Of a DNA stretch of 64,000 nucleotides, positions 26,994-35,161 are shown one piece after another. Origin of the DNA: Sciscionella sediminilitoris (GTDB lineage: Bacteria; Actinomycetota; Actinomycetes; Mycobacteriales; Pseudonocardiaceae). Both the position numbers and the translations under genes were made by a program. The stretch lies in assembly GCF_000737195.2 (NCBI RefSeq), contig NZ_JALM01000068.1, forward strand, positions 1 to 64,000, written 5' to 3'. The notes beneath the pieces are model-generated. The model did no database searches and was not told where the DNA came from. It saw only the letters and a program-made list of their open reading frames with translations. Numbering within the stretch: the first letter of the stretch is position 1; each line of letters begins with the position of its first letter.

Positions 26994-27428
26994 ATGCGGC
27001 TGACGGCTCGTGCCACCGTGGAACAGAGCCCCGCCGCCGTGTGGGCATTTCTGGCCGACCCGTCGACCGCGCCGTCCTGGGACGCGAGCATCGCCGAGGT
27101 CATTCCCCGCTCGACCGGCGCGCCCGCGGTCGGCTGGGAGGCGGAGACCCTGTCACCACGGGGTAAGCGGCAACGTTTCCGGATCTCGCGCTACGAGGAC
27201 GGCCGGTTGCTGAGCTTCGTCCTGCTGGACGACCCGATGTTCCACCACGCCGAGCTGAGCTTTCTGCTCGAACCGGCCGGTGCGGGGACCCGGATCGTGC
27301 ACATCATCGAGGGCCGGACCCGCAACCGCGCACTCGGGATCCTGCTGACCGTGATCGGCGGACGAGCGCTCGCCCGCGACCTGAGCAGGCTGCGCGCGGC
27401 GCTACGTCGGCTGCCGACCGATCCCTGA
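26994..27428 (+). CDS. SRPBCC (START-like) domain protein
   Basis: The 144-residue protein has the polyketide cyclase/START-like pattern: RLTARATVEQSPAAVWAFLADPSTAPSWD at the start, then alternating beta strands and a C-terminal amphipathic helix. The fold holds hydrophobic ligands, but the ligand is unknown. ATG 26994 is 4 nt after the smc stop, so it is probably translated from the smc transcript. Confidence 0.8.
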   Translation: MRLTARATVEQSPAAVWAFLADPSTAPSWDASIAEVIPRSTGAPAVGWEAETLSPRGKRQRFRISRYEDGRLLSFVLLDDPMFHHAELSFLLEPAGAGTRIVHIIEGRTRNRALGILLTVIGGRALARDLSRLRAALRRLPTDP

Positions 27429-27456
27429 ACCCGGCTGTCCGTGCGGGACTTCGTGT

Positions 27457-28260
27457 TCACTGCGTGAAGAAGTCCTCGTCCAGCTTCTTGAGGGTGAAGG
27501 TCTGCTCGACCTGTACCCCGACGTTGTAGAGCAGCATCAGTTCGGTGAGCCGTTCTGAATCTGCTCGTGGTGATGAATACGCCGCGGTCGGCCTGCTGGC
27601 CATGCAGCGCCCCGACGAAGGCATGGATGCTCGGCCGACCGATCGCAGCGTCCGCATAGCGTTTGGCTTGCACATATACCCGGTCGATGCCGAGCGGATC
27701 CTGAGGTATGACACCGTCGATTCCCTCATCGTGCGGTCTGCCGCGATGTTCGAAGGCGGCGCGCTGACCGCCGTATCCCATGGCGGTGAGCAACTTGAGC
27801 ACCAGGAGTTCGAGGAATTCCGGCGGCTCAGCGAGGATTCGTTTCAACAGATCGTTTCGGACCAGATCGTTCGCGAACTGCACGCTTGCGGAAATGGTCT
27901 CGATCGGAGTGGTCTGATCCTCGGCGCCCGTCTCCGCTTCGTGGTTTTCCGTTGCCTGTTGCCCGGGCTTTCGGGTCCGATTCTCGAATTCGACGTATTC
28001 GGGGTACCTGCGCAGATAATCGGGTGTGATCACCTCGGGCGGATCGGCAAGGAGCTCCCGGCCTGGTAGAGGTAGGAATTCGCCCAGGAAACCCGGTCAT
28101 CCACCCGGGACTGGCCGCTCGGCAGCTGCTCGGCGAGGTCGTCCTCGGAGAGCCGGAACGCCTCAGCGCAGCCGTCCCGCAACCGACGCCAGTGTCGCGG
28201 TTCCCCGTCGGCGAGCTGCCGGAGCACGGGCAGCATGAACTCGTAGAAACGGGGAATCAT
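27457..28260 (-). pseudogene. mrr: Decayed Mrr-type restriction endonuclease
   Basis: Three homology blocks lie in order but in different frames. (1) From ATG 28260: the Mrr N-terminal winged helix, with FYEFMLPVLRQLADGEPRHW, LPSGQSRVDDRVSWANSYLYQAG. (2) About 28060-27560: ELLADPPEVITPDYLRRYP, then the nuclease core with GYGG, DEGIDGVI and VYVQAKRYA (the D...QxK site) to GVFITTSRF. (3) About 27555-27457: RLTELMLLYNVGVQVEQTF to DEDFFTQ. At both junctions roughly 20-27 codons normally present in Mrr are absent and the frame changes, so two separate out-of-frame deletions broke the gene. Intact Mrr cleaves methylated DNA. Confidence 0.85.
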
Positions 28261-28337
28261 CGTGTCCACCCTCGCCAGACCTCGCGCACGATCGTATCGA
28301 GCCGATATTGGCACGATCGCCCGCGCGTGTCGACGCC

Positions 28338-28793
28338 TTACCGGTCGCGGGCTTCTTCCATTCCCTTCACGGCGAGCCGGTCCGCGCGTTCGTTGCCGGG
28401 ATCGCCCGCGTGCCCCTTGACCCAGTGCCATTCCACGTCGTGCTCGCCGACCGCGGCGTCCAGGCGCTGCCAGAGATCGGCGTTCTTCACCGGCTTGCGT
28501 TCGCTGGTCTGCCATCCGTTCCGGCGCCAGCCGTGGATCCAGGAGGTGATGCCGTTCCGCACGTAGCTGCTGTCGGTGTAGAGGAGCACGGTGGACCGGC
28601 GGGTCAGGCTCTCCAGCGCCATGATGGGCGCGGTGAGCTCCATCCGGTTGTTCGTGGTCGGTTCGGCCTGCCCGCCGTAGAGCTCTTTCTCGTGCTCGCC
28701 GTACCGCAGCAGGGCGCCCCAGCCGCCGGGACCCGGGTTCCCGCTGCACGCCCCGTCGGTATAGATCACCACTGCTTCGGATTCCGCTGCCAC
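28338..28793 (-). CDS. rnhA: Ribonuclease HI
   Basis: The 151-residue protein has the catalytic carboxylates in [28 protein letters not shown] and [11 protein letters not shown], and the C-terminal [15 protein letters not shown] with histidine and aspartate. It degrades RNA in RNA-DNA hybrids. The frame is open to 28970, but the family start AVVIYTDG points to GTG 28793. It is divergent from the P-loop gene, 52 bp apart. Confidence 0.95.
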   Translation of the reverse strand: MAAESEAVVIYTDGACSGNPGPGGWGALLRYGEHEKELYGGQAEPTTNNRMELTAPIMALESLTRRSTVLLYTDSSYVRNGITSWIHGWRRNGWQTSERKPVKNADLWQRLDAAVGEHDVEWHWVKGHAGDPGNERADRLAVKGMEEARDR

Positions 28794-28845
28794 GCGTGCA
28801 TGGTAGCCGGGTGGTTCCGCGCACCGATGCGGCACAGTGCCCGTC

Positions 28846-29367
28846 ATGGATTCCTGTGCGGTGTTATTGCTCGGCGGGCGCAGCGGGGCCGGGAAGTCCT
28901 CGGTGGCCGTGGAGGTCTCCACACGGTTGCGGGACCGGGGAGTGGCGCACTGCCTGCTCGAAGGGGGCACCCTGGATCAGGTGCATCCGGCCCCGCCAGG
29001 GGACCCGGACCGCGCGCTGATCACCGAACGCAATCTCGCCGCGATCTGGCGCAATTACGCCGAGCTCGGCCACCGGAAGCTGGTGTACTGCAACACCGCG
29101 AGCCTGCTCGATGCGCCGATGTTCCTGCGGGTGCTCGGTGAATCGGCCCGGCTGATCCCGGTGCTGCTCACCGCGAGCGATGCGACCGTGGGGGAGCGGC
29201 TGGCCGGCCGGGAGATCGGTTCCGGGCTCGAGGAACATCTGCGGCGCAGCGCGGCGGCGGCCCGGGAACTCGACCGGACGGTGCCCGCCGAGACCGTGCG
29301 GATACCGACCGGCGGGAGCACGGTTTCCTGGATCGCGGAGCGCGCGATCGCCGCCACCGGCTGGTAG
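28846..29367 (+). CDS. Small P-loop NTPase, adenylylsulfate kinase-like
   Basis: The 173-residue protein begins with [22 protein letters not shown], a clear Walker A motif, and contains [13 protein letters not shown] as a possible Walker B region and a lid-like segment [20 protein letters not shown]. This resembles small kinases of the APS kinase/zeta-toxin-like group common in actinobacteria, with unknown substrate. GTG 28837 is an alternative start three codons upstream. No antitoxin-like partner is visible, which argues against a toxin role. Confidence 0.7.
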   Translation: MDSCAVLLLGGRSGAGKSSVAVEVSTRLRDRGVAHCLLEGGTLDQVHPAPPGDPDRALITERNLAAIWRNYAELGHRKLVYCNTASLLDAPMFLRVLGESARLIPVLLTASDATVGERLAGREIGSGLEEHLRRSAAAARELDRTVPAETVRIPTGGSTVSWIAERAIAATGW

Positions 29368-29435
29368 CCGCCCGCGAGCTTGGTATCCTTGACCGGTTCG
29401 CATTCGCTTGGGGTGGATTTTCGTGGGGTGCCGAG

Positions 29436-30107
29436 GTGTCGTGGATCAGTGACGGGCTCGCCGCGCTCGGTGGGCTTCCGGTCCCGGTACTGTTCGCCGT
29501 GGCGTTCGTGGCCAGCTTCGCCGAGTCCGGTCTCGGCGTCGGGATGCTGCTGCCCGGCGAGACCGCGGTCCTGATCCTCGGCGCGAGCGTGCGGGACACG
29601 GTACTGCTGGCCGCGCTGTTCGTGATCGTGGCCATCGGTGCCTGCGCGGGGGACCACATCGGTTACCTGCTCGGGCGCCGTTACGGGCGCCGGATGCGCG
29701 AGACCAGGATCGTGCACAAGCTCGGGGTCGAACACTGGGACCGCGCCGTGGACACGCTGCACCGCCGCGGGGCGCTGGCGATCGTGCTGACCAGGCTGCT
29801 GCCGATCGTGCGCACCTTCACCCCGGCCGCCGCGGGTGTTGCCGGGATGCCCTATCGCCGGTTCCTGCCCGCTTCACTGCTGGCGGGCCTGCTCTGGTCG
29901 GCGGTGTACGTGTTCGCCGGGGCCGCGGCCGGTGCCTCGATCCACGCCGTGGAGCGGTTCATCGGCAATGCGGGCTGGATCGTGTTCGCGGCCCTCGCGG
30001 TGGTCCTGCTCGCGGTGCTGCTGTGGCGCAGACGCCGCAAGCGCGCGGCCGAACCGGACGCCGAGGGCGAGCGTGAGCTCGACCGGGTCGCCGACGGAGA
30101 GCGCTAA
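29436..30107 (+). CDS. DedA family membrane protein
   Basis: The 223-residue protein has about five or six hydrophobic segments and the DedA motifs FAESGLGVGMLLPGETAVLILG, GDHIGYLLGRRYGRRM and RLLPIVRTFTPAAAGVAGMPYRRF, including the membrane-embedded acidic residue and the R-x-x-P-x-x-R motif. DedA proteins are lipid flippases or proton-linked carriers needed for envelope integrity. The C-terminus is a charged cytosolic tail. GTG 29436 is the start. The stop adjoins the iron-box-like dyad. Confidence 0.92.
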   Translation: MSWISDGLAALGGLPVPVLFAVAFVASFAESGLGVGMLLPGETAVLILGASVRDTVLLAALFVIVAIGACAGDHIGYLLGRRYGRRMRETRIVHKLGVEHWDRAVDTLHRRGALAIVLTRLLPIVRTFTPAAAGVAGMPYRRFLPASLLAGLLWSAVYVFAGAAAGASIHAVERFIGNAGWIVFAALAVVLLAVLLWRRRRKRAAEPDAEGERELDRVADGER

Positions 30108-30126
30108 TTAGGTTAGCCTAACCATG
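30108..30126 (+). promoter_or_regulatory. Iron box-like dyad (candidate DtxR/IdeR operator)
   Basis: TTAGGTTAGCCTAACC (30108-30123) contains GGTTAG-C-CTAACC, a perfect dyad, and matches the DtxR/IdeR consensus TTAGGTTAGGCTAACCTAA at all but one of its first 16 positions; the last three bases (ATG for TAA) diverge. It lies directly after the dedA stop and 25 bp before the merR-type start, so it could repress that gene when iron is plentiful. Confidence 0.7.
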
Positions 30127-30150
30127 TAGAAGTCTTCGGTTCCGGGTTCG

Positions 30151-30543
30151 ATGGACGGAATGCGGGAGCTCACCGGAATCCGCCGGGTGGCCGAGCATTG
30201 CGGTCTGCCGGCCTCGACGCTGCACTACTGGGAACGCCGCGGACTGATCACGCCGTACCGGTGCGCGGCAAGGCGTTGTGACGGCACCGAACAGCTCTAC
30301 CGGATCGCGCTCATCAAGAAGTGGCCTGAGACCGGACTGCTCGGTATCGAGGAGATCGCCGCGCTGCTCACCGGCGCGAGCGGATGGAGCACCCTCATCG
30401 GGGAGCGGATGCGGGTGCTCGAGCAGCGGATCGCCGAGCTCGAACGGGCGTGCGGCTACCTCGCCGAACTGCGTGGCTGTCCCTGCGAATCGGGCCTCGA
30501 ACGCTGCCCGGCCTTCCGTGCGAACACCGAAAACCCGGCCTGA
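30151..30543 (+). CDS. MerR family regulator with C-terminal cysteine cluster
   Basis: The 130-residue protein has the MerR winged helix (LTGIRRVAEHCGLPASTLHYWERRGLI), a dimerisation coiled coil (about 85-112) and a cysteine cluster CPCESGLERCPAF at the C-terminus, plus CAARRC in the wing. The cysteines could bind metal or an iron-sulfur centre, but the pattern is not the canonical SoxR one. Starts ATG 30151 or ATG 30160 are both possible; the latter has GGACGGA close by. An iron-box-like dyad lies upstream. Confidence 0.82.
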   Translation: MDGMRELTGIRRVAEHCGLPASTLHYWERRGLITPYRCAARRCDGTEQLYRIALIKKWPETGLLGIEEIAALLTGASGWSTLIGERMRVLEQRIAELERACGYLAELRGCPCESGLERCPAFRANTENPA

Positions 30544-30588
30544 ACCCCTGATACGATCGCCGTCGCCTACGGGACGAGGGGGTCGTGC

Positions 30589-32760
30589 ATGGTCGACATG
30601 GTCGAGGTGTTCGCGAGCGAGGCGACGAAATGGGCCGTGTCCGCCGCGACGAGCGAGCTGGGCAAGGGCGCGCGCCGACTGTACGACCTGTTGCGCTCCC
30701 GCAAGGACGAACTCTCCGAAGCGCCCGACATCCACGCGGTGCTCGAACTCGCCCGCCGCGATCCGGGATTCCGGGAGGAACTGATCCAGGCGGTGGGGCT
30801 GCTGAACGCGGACTCGGTCGCTCGTGATGCCCCGCAACCGATCCCGGCATTCCGCAATCATCGCCGGTACCTGGAGAATCCGCCGCTGGACGGGCCGAAG
30901 CTGATCGCCGGGCCGCACGGCTGCGGGGCGACCGAACTGGCCCGTCAGCTCGGCGCGGCCGTCGCGGACCGGTTCCCGAACGGCCGCGTGGAGGTCGACC
31001 TCGCCCGGTTCCGGTCCGGTGATGTCCTGGATCTCGCGGGCGTCATGCAGTACGTGCTGCGCCGGTTCGGCGTGGACGCGGGAGAGCTCGCGGTGGACGA
31101 CGCCCGGCTGGCCGAACAGCTGGCCTCGGCGCTGGCCACCCGGCAGTGCGTGATCATCCTGGACAACGTCACCGCGGCGAGCGAGATCGAGGTGTTCACC
31201 CGGTTCCGGACGAGCCTGCTGCTGATCACGACCACGTACCTGAGCAGGGATCTGCGGAGCCTCGATCGGAATCCGATCCTGCTGCGCGGCCTGGATCCCG
31301 AAGGCGCGCGGGAGCTGCTCGCCGACTACTGCGGCGCGGTCCGGCCCGCCGAAGAGCCCGAGGCGAGCAGCGAACTGGTCGCGCTGTGCGAGGGACTGCC
31401 GGAGGCGCTGCGCGAAGTGGGGCTCAGCCTGGCCACGCGCGCGGGCGAACCGCAACCGGTGGCGGGGCTGCTCGCCGCCTACCGGCAGACCGGGGTCGTC
31501 GATGCCGAAGGCGTGATCCGGGAATCCGTCCGGCGCACGATCGACGCCCTGGATGCGCGCACCGCCCGCGCGGTCGCGCTGCTCGCGGAGTTCCCCGGCG
31601 GCCGGTTCACCCGCGAGACCGCGACCGCCTATCTGGGCGCGGGAACCGATTTCGAGGCGGTGCTCGCGGCGCAGCTGACCACTCCGGACGGGAACGCGCA
31701 CCGGGTACGGCGCCTGGTCGGCGAGTACCTGCCGAAACCACCCGAGGGGGAACGCGCGGCGGTCTTCGCCGCGCTGCTGCGTCATGTGCGGGACAACGCC
31801 GTCGCGGCCGACTTCCAACCGGATCGCCTGCGCGTGTACGAGGACGCCGGAGTCGAGGCATGGTCGCGGCCCGAGGACCGGTTCGACTGGCTGGACGAGC
31901 ACCTGGGGCTGATCGGTGCCCTGGCCCGCGAAGGATGCGAACGGGGCCATTACCGCGAGGTGTGCCAGCTCGGTGGCGCGGTCGAGATCCTGATCAATCA
32001 GCGCTGGCGCTGGCGCGAATACGCGGATATCGCCGATTGCGTGGTGCGCGCCGCGCTCACCGATCCCGAACAGCGCGCCGCCCAGATTGCCCGGGCGTAT
32101 TCGATGCGCGCCAAGGCGTACTACCTCGCCCGGGTTTTCGAGCCCGCGCAGGCCGATCTGGAACAGGCATCCCGTCACGCCGAGGCCGCCGCACAGCCGC
32201 GGCTGAGTGCCTCGGTCGCCGAGTTCCGGAGCCGGTACTGGGAAGAACGGTTCGATGCGGGATGGGCCCGGGACCTCGATGAGGCGATCCGCTGGATGCG
32301 CGCCGCCGTGGCCATCGACCGGCAGCTGGGCGACCGCACCGCGCTCGGCATTCATCTGCGGATGCTCGCGGTGATGCTGGTCAAAGCGGGGTACGCGACC
32401 GAGGCGCTGACCCAGGCTGGTGAGGCCGCCAGGTACGCCGAAGGGCGCAATCTGGGGCGGGCGCACATGGCCGCCACCCGCGCCTACCTGGCGCTCGGGG
32501 ACACCGTCGCGGCCCGTACCTGGCTCGGTGAGGCGGACCGGCTGCTGCGCGGTGTCGGCGCCGAACAGTACGGGTGGGAACTGCGCGAGCTGGAGGCGCG
32601 ACTGCTCGTGGCCGAGGGCGCGATCGACGCGGCGCGGCAAACCTGGGGCAGCCTGCTGGACGAGGCCAACCGGAGCACGCACCCACGGCGCGACGACTAC
32701 TTCACCGAACTCTGCTCGTTACCCGCACCGTCCGCTCGCCGATGGCTATGGCCCTGGTAG
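30589..32760 (+). CDS. STAND/NB-ARC-like ATPase with TPR repeats and degenerate P-loop
   Basis: The 723-residue protein has a helical N-terminal region (1-85) like those of actinobacterial STAND proteins, an NTPase core (about 95-330) and C-terminal TPR-like helices (about 440-700; e.g. AYSMRAKAYYLARVFEPAQADLEQA). The P-loop position reads GPHGCGATELA, so alanine (residue 114) replaces the lysine needed for phosphate binding, while Walker B VIILDNV is kept. STAND proteins act as ligand-triggered switches in regulation or anti-phage defence. Loss of the lysine suggests nucleotide binding is weak or lost. ATG 30589 follows a purine-rich GGGACGAGGGGG. It overlaps the next gene tail to tail by 59 nt. 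Confidence 0.75.
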   Translation: MVDMVEVFASEATKWAVSAATSELGKGARRLYDLLRSRKDELSEAPDIHAVLELARRDPGFREELIQAVGLLNADSVARDAPQPIPAFRNHRRYLENPPLDGPKLIAGPHGCGATELARQLGAAVADRFPNGRVEVDLARFRSGDVLDLAGVMQYVLRRFGVDAGELAVDDARLAEQLASALATRQCVIILDNVTAASEIEVFTRFRTSLLLITTTYLSRDLRSLDRNPILLRGLDPEGARELLADYCGAVRPAEEPEASSELVALCEGLPEALREVGLSLATRAGEPQPVAGLLAAYRQTGVVDAEGVIRESVRRTIDALDARTARAVALLAEFPGGRFTRETATAYLGAGTDFEAVLAAQLTTPDGNAHRVRRLVGEYLPKPPEGERAAVFAALLRHVRDNAVAADFQPDRLRVYEDAGVEAWSRPEDRFDWLDEHLGLIGALAREGCERGHYREVCQLGGAVEILINQRWRWREYADIADCVVRAALTDPEQRAAQIARAYSMRAKAYYLARVFEPAQADLEQASRHAEAAAQPRLSASVAEFRSRYWEERFDAGWARDLDEAIRWMRAAVAIDRQLGDRTALGIHLRMLAVMLVKAGYATEALTQAGEAARYAEGRNLGRAHMAATRAYLALGDTVAARTWLGEADRLLRGVGAEQYGWELRELEARLLVAEGAIDAARQTWGSLLDEANRSTHPRRDDYFTELCSLPAPSARRWLWPW

Positions 32761-34321
32761 TCGCGGCGCCGCCCAGATAGACCAGGCTCGCGGCGAGCAG
32801 CGGATCCGCCCGCAGGCTCAGTTCCCGTTCCTCGCCGGCGCGGTCCCTGGTCAGGCAGACCGTGTCCGAGATCCGGGCCGCGGCGACATGCGCGGCGGGC
32901 CAGCGGCGCAGCACCGCCTCGGCCCATTCGCTGAACGGCTCGGGCTCGCGCAGCTCGGTGAACACGATCGCCGCCCCGGACAGCTGGCGCAGGCTCGCCC
33001 GGGTGGCGTGCGCGGCGAGGTGGCGGTATTCGAGCCGGTGTTCGGTGTCCGTCGCGGGGAACCGGGTCAGCTCCACGGTGTCGCCGTGCGGGCACGCGCC
33101 GATGACGAAAGCGGAAACCGGTGCGGGCGGCGGATCCGGGACCGGAAGGGGAGCGAATTCCGCCTCGTGTCCGGGTTCGGTGAGCCGCAACCGCCGGTAG
33201 AGCAGTTCGCGCAGGGCCGTGGCGGAGCTCCCGGCGACGGCCGCCTCGACCACGTTCCGGTACCGGCCCGGACGGTGCTCGTCCATCGCGCGCCGCAGCT
33301 GCGCGAGCAGCGGGCGATCCGGCTCCAGCCGGGGTGCCCGTTCGGCGAGCGCGGCCATCGGTGATCCGGGAACGGTGCTCGCGGCGGGCCGACCGGCCAG
33401 CAGCAGCGGACGGTCGAGTGCCGCCGCGTACAGCGCGAGGGAGCCCTCGTCCGCCAGCACACACGAGGCCGCGATGAGCGCGGCCTGCCACCCCGCGGCC
33501 GGGGTGACCAGGCGCAGCCCGGCCGCTCGCGCCGTGGCCAGCCAGGCCCGCAGCTGCCAGGGACCGTGCGCCGAGGTGATGCCCGGATGCAGGGCAGCGC
33601 ACACCGCGAACTCGTCCACCGGAAGCCGCGCGAGCAGTTCGGTGAGCAGGCCGGGGTCGGTGCCGAGCAAGGAATCCGGGCCCCAGGTGGAGACCACGGT
33701 CAGCAGCGGTCGATCCGTGCTGCCGAAGGCCTCCCGGAACGCCTCGAAGCGGTGCGCGTCGGCGAGCAGCCGGTCCAGGCAGGGATCGCCGACGACCTCC
33801 GCGCGCCGCGCCACATCCGGGCCGATCCGGCGCAGTTCCTCGAGCTGATCGTGATGGGACAGCGCGATCGTGTGGTCCCAGCCGCGCAGCCGTTCCGGGT
33901 GGAGACCGGCGACGACCGTGGTTCCCGGGTAGTACTTCTGGAACCCGATCCCATGCGGGAACAGGATTCCCGGGCCGTCGAGCAGTTGCAGCCGGTCGTT
34001 CTCGCTCGCGGCGAGCACCAGATCGAACCGGGTGCCGACGGCCTGCTCCCAGGGCAGCACCACCACCCCGAGTTCGTGCAGGAAATCGCGCACCCCGGAG
34101 CCGAACACCGCCGAGTTGTCCTCATCGCGGGTGAACACCACCTGGATCCGGTGATCGTCCTCGAACAGCGAGAGCACATCGAGCAGCCGGGTGCCCGCGG
34201 TGACCGTGCGGACCACGACCAGCACCGTGCGCGTGAACCCCACGGTCAGCCAGCGATCGAATTCCCCGCCGACAGGCAATTTCGGCCGAAAACGGTCGGG
34301 GGGGGGTAACCCTTCGGTCAT
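32702..34321 (-). CDS. Conserved hypothetical protein, GT-B glycosyltransferase-like
   Basis: The 539-residue protein has two Rossmann-like halves. The first has TRTVLVVVRTVTAGTRLLDVLSLFEDD, LFPHGIGFQKYYPGT and LSHHDQLEELRRIGPDVA; the second has LLTVVSTWGPDSLLGTDPGLL, ALHPGITSAHGPWQLR and a segment ADEGSLALYAAALDRPLLLAG. This resembles CDP-glycerol glycerophosphotransferase or GT-B proteins, and actinobacterial relatives have been mislabelled as initiation factors. Function is unknown. The first codons contain nine consecutive C (three prolines); family members may start later, at about GTG in TVGFTRTVL. The 3' end overlaps the STAND gene by 59 nt. Confidence 0.7.
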   Translation of the reverse strand: MTEGLPPPDRFRPKLPVGGEFDRWLTVGFTRTVLVVVRTVTAGTRLLDVLSLFEDDHRIQVVFTRDEDNSAVFGSGVRDFLHELGVVVLPWEQAVGTRFDLVLAASENDRLQLLDGPGILFPHGIGFQKYYPGTTVVAGLHPERLRGWDHTIALSHHDQLEELRRIGPDVARRAEVVGDPCLDRLLADAHRFEAFREAFGSTDRPLLTVVSTWGPDSLLGTDPGLLTELLARLPVDEFAVCAALHPGITSAHGPWQLRAWLATARAAGLRLVTPAAGWQAALIAASCVLADEGSLALYAAALDRPLLLAGRPAASTVPGSPMAALAERAPRLEPDRPLLAQLRRAMDEHRPGRYRNVVEAAVAGSSATALRELLYRRLRLTEPGHEAEFAPLPVPDPPPAPVSAFVIGACPHGDTVELTRFPATDTEHRLEYRHLAAHATRASLRQLSGAAIVFTELREPEPFSEWAEAVLRRWPAAHVAAARISDTVCLTRDRAGEERELSLRADPLLAASLVYLGGAATTRAIAIGERTVRVTSRVR

Positions 34322-34471
34322 CGCACCCCTCGCCGTTTCAGCGGCACCACGTGCGCCGAGACGACACCCATGAGGGTGAGGGTACGGTCACCGGCTCAAT
34401 CGGGCCGCACCCTGGTCGGTTTCGCGATCATCGATTACCGGTGCGGCGGCGTAGCGCTCACGGGCGCTGAT

Positions 34472-35161
34472 TCACCAGCCGCGTTCGCGCCACTGCGCCA
34501 GGTTCGGCCGCTCCGCCCCGAGGGTCGAGTCGTCGCCGTGTCCCGGGTAGAACCAGGTGTCATCGGGCAGCTCGCCGAACACCCGCGCCTCGAGGTCGTC
34601 CATCAGGCTGGCGAAGTCCTCGGGGTTCGTGGTCTTCCCCGGCCCGCCCGGGAACAGCGAATCCCCGGTGAACAGGTGCCCGTGGCCCTGCGGATCCCGG
34701 TACAGCAGCGCGATCGAGCCCGGGGTGTGCCCGCGCAGGTGGATGACCGACAGGCTCGACTCGCCGAACCGGACGGAGTCGCCGTGCTCGACGAGGAAGT
34801 CCGGCGGAACCGGCAGCGGCTCGGAGTCGGCGGGGTGTGCCACGGTGTTCGTGCCGTACGCCCCCGCGGTCGCGCCGAGCGCCTGCCAATGATCGGGGTG
34901 CTGGTGCGTGGTGACGATGGTGCGCAGATCGGGGCGGGAGTCCCCGGAACCGATCAGATCGGAAAGCCGCTGCGGGTCGTTCGCCGCGTCGATGAGTAGC
35001 GCCTCATCGCTGGCCTTGTCGATGAGCAGGTAGGCGTTGTTGTCCATGGGCCCGACGGAGAGCTTGGTGATGCTGATCTCGGCGAGCTCGCGCTTCGCGG
35101 GGGCACCGCCCGGCTCCACATGCCCGGTGTAGCTGTTCACAGGCGCGACTTTACCGGTCAC
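34472..35161 (-). CDS. MBL-fold metallo-hydrolase
   Basis: The 229-residue protein has the metal-binding motif THQHPDHW (HxHxDH), RGHTPGSI, FTGDSLFPGG and YPGHGDDS, so both metal sites are present. It is of the glyoxalase II-like subgroup, and the related mycobacterial gene also lies beside uvrA. The start overlaps the upstream mycothiol enzyme stop by 4 nt if GTG/ATG 35161 is used; a later GTG before NSYTGHVEP is possible. The substrate may be a mycothiol or bacillithiol-type thioester (inference). Confidence 0.85.
   Translation of the reverse strand: MTGKVAPVNSYTGHVEPGGAPAKRELAEISITKLSVGPMDNNAYLLIDKASDEALLIDAANDPQRLSDLIGSGDSRPDLRTIVTTHQHPDHWQALGATAGAYGTNTVAHPADSEPLPVPPDFLVEHGDSVRFGESSLSVIHLRGHTPGSIALLYRDPQGHGHLFTGDSLFPGGPGKTTNPEDFASLMDDLEARVFGELPDDTWFYPGHGDDSTLGAERPNLAQWRERGW

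Noticed and set aside
24197-27103. 968-codon open frame antisense to smc
   Set aside because: Long antisense frames are expected in high-G+C genes; it has no domain and smc is certain.
28846-29367. Zeta-toxin or toxin-antitoxin locus
   Set aside because: Only the P-loop kinase-like protein is present; no small antitoxin ORF is next to it.
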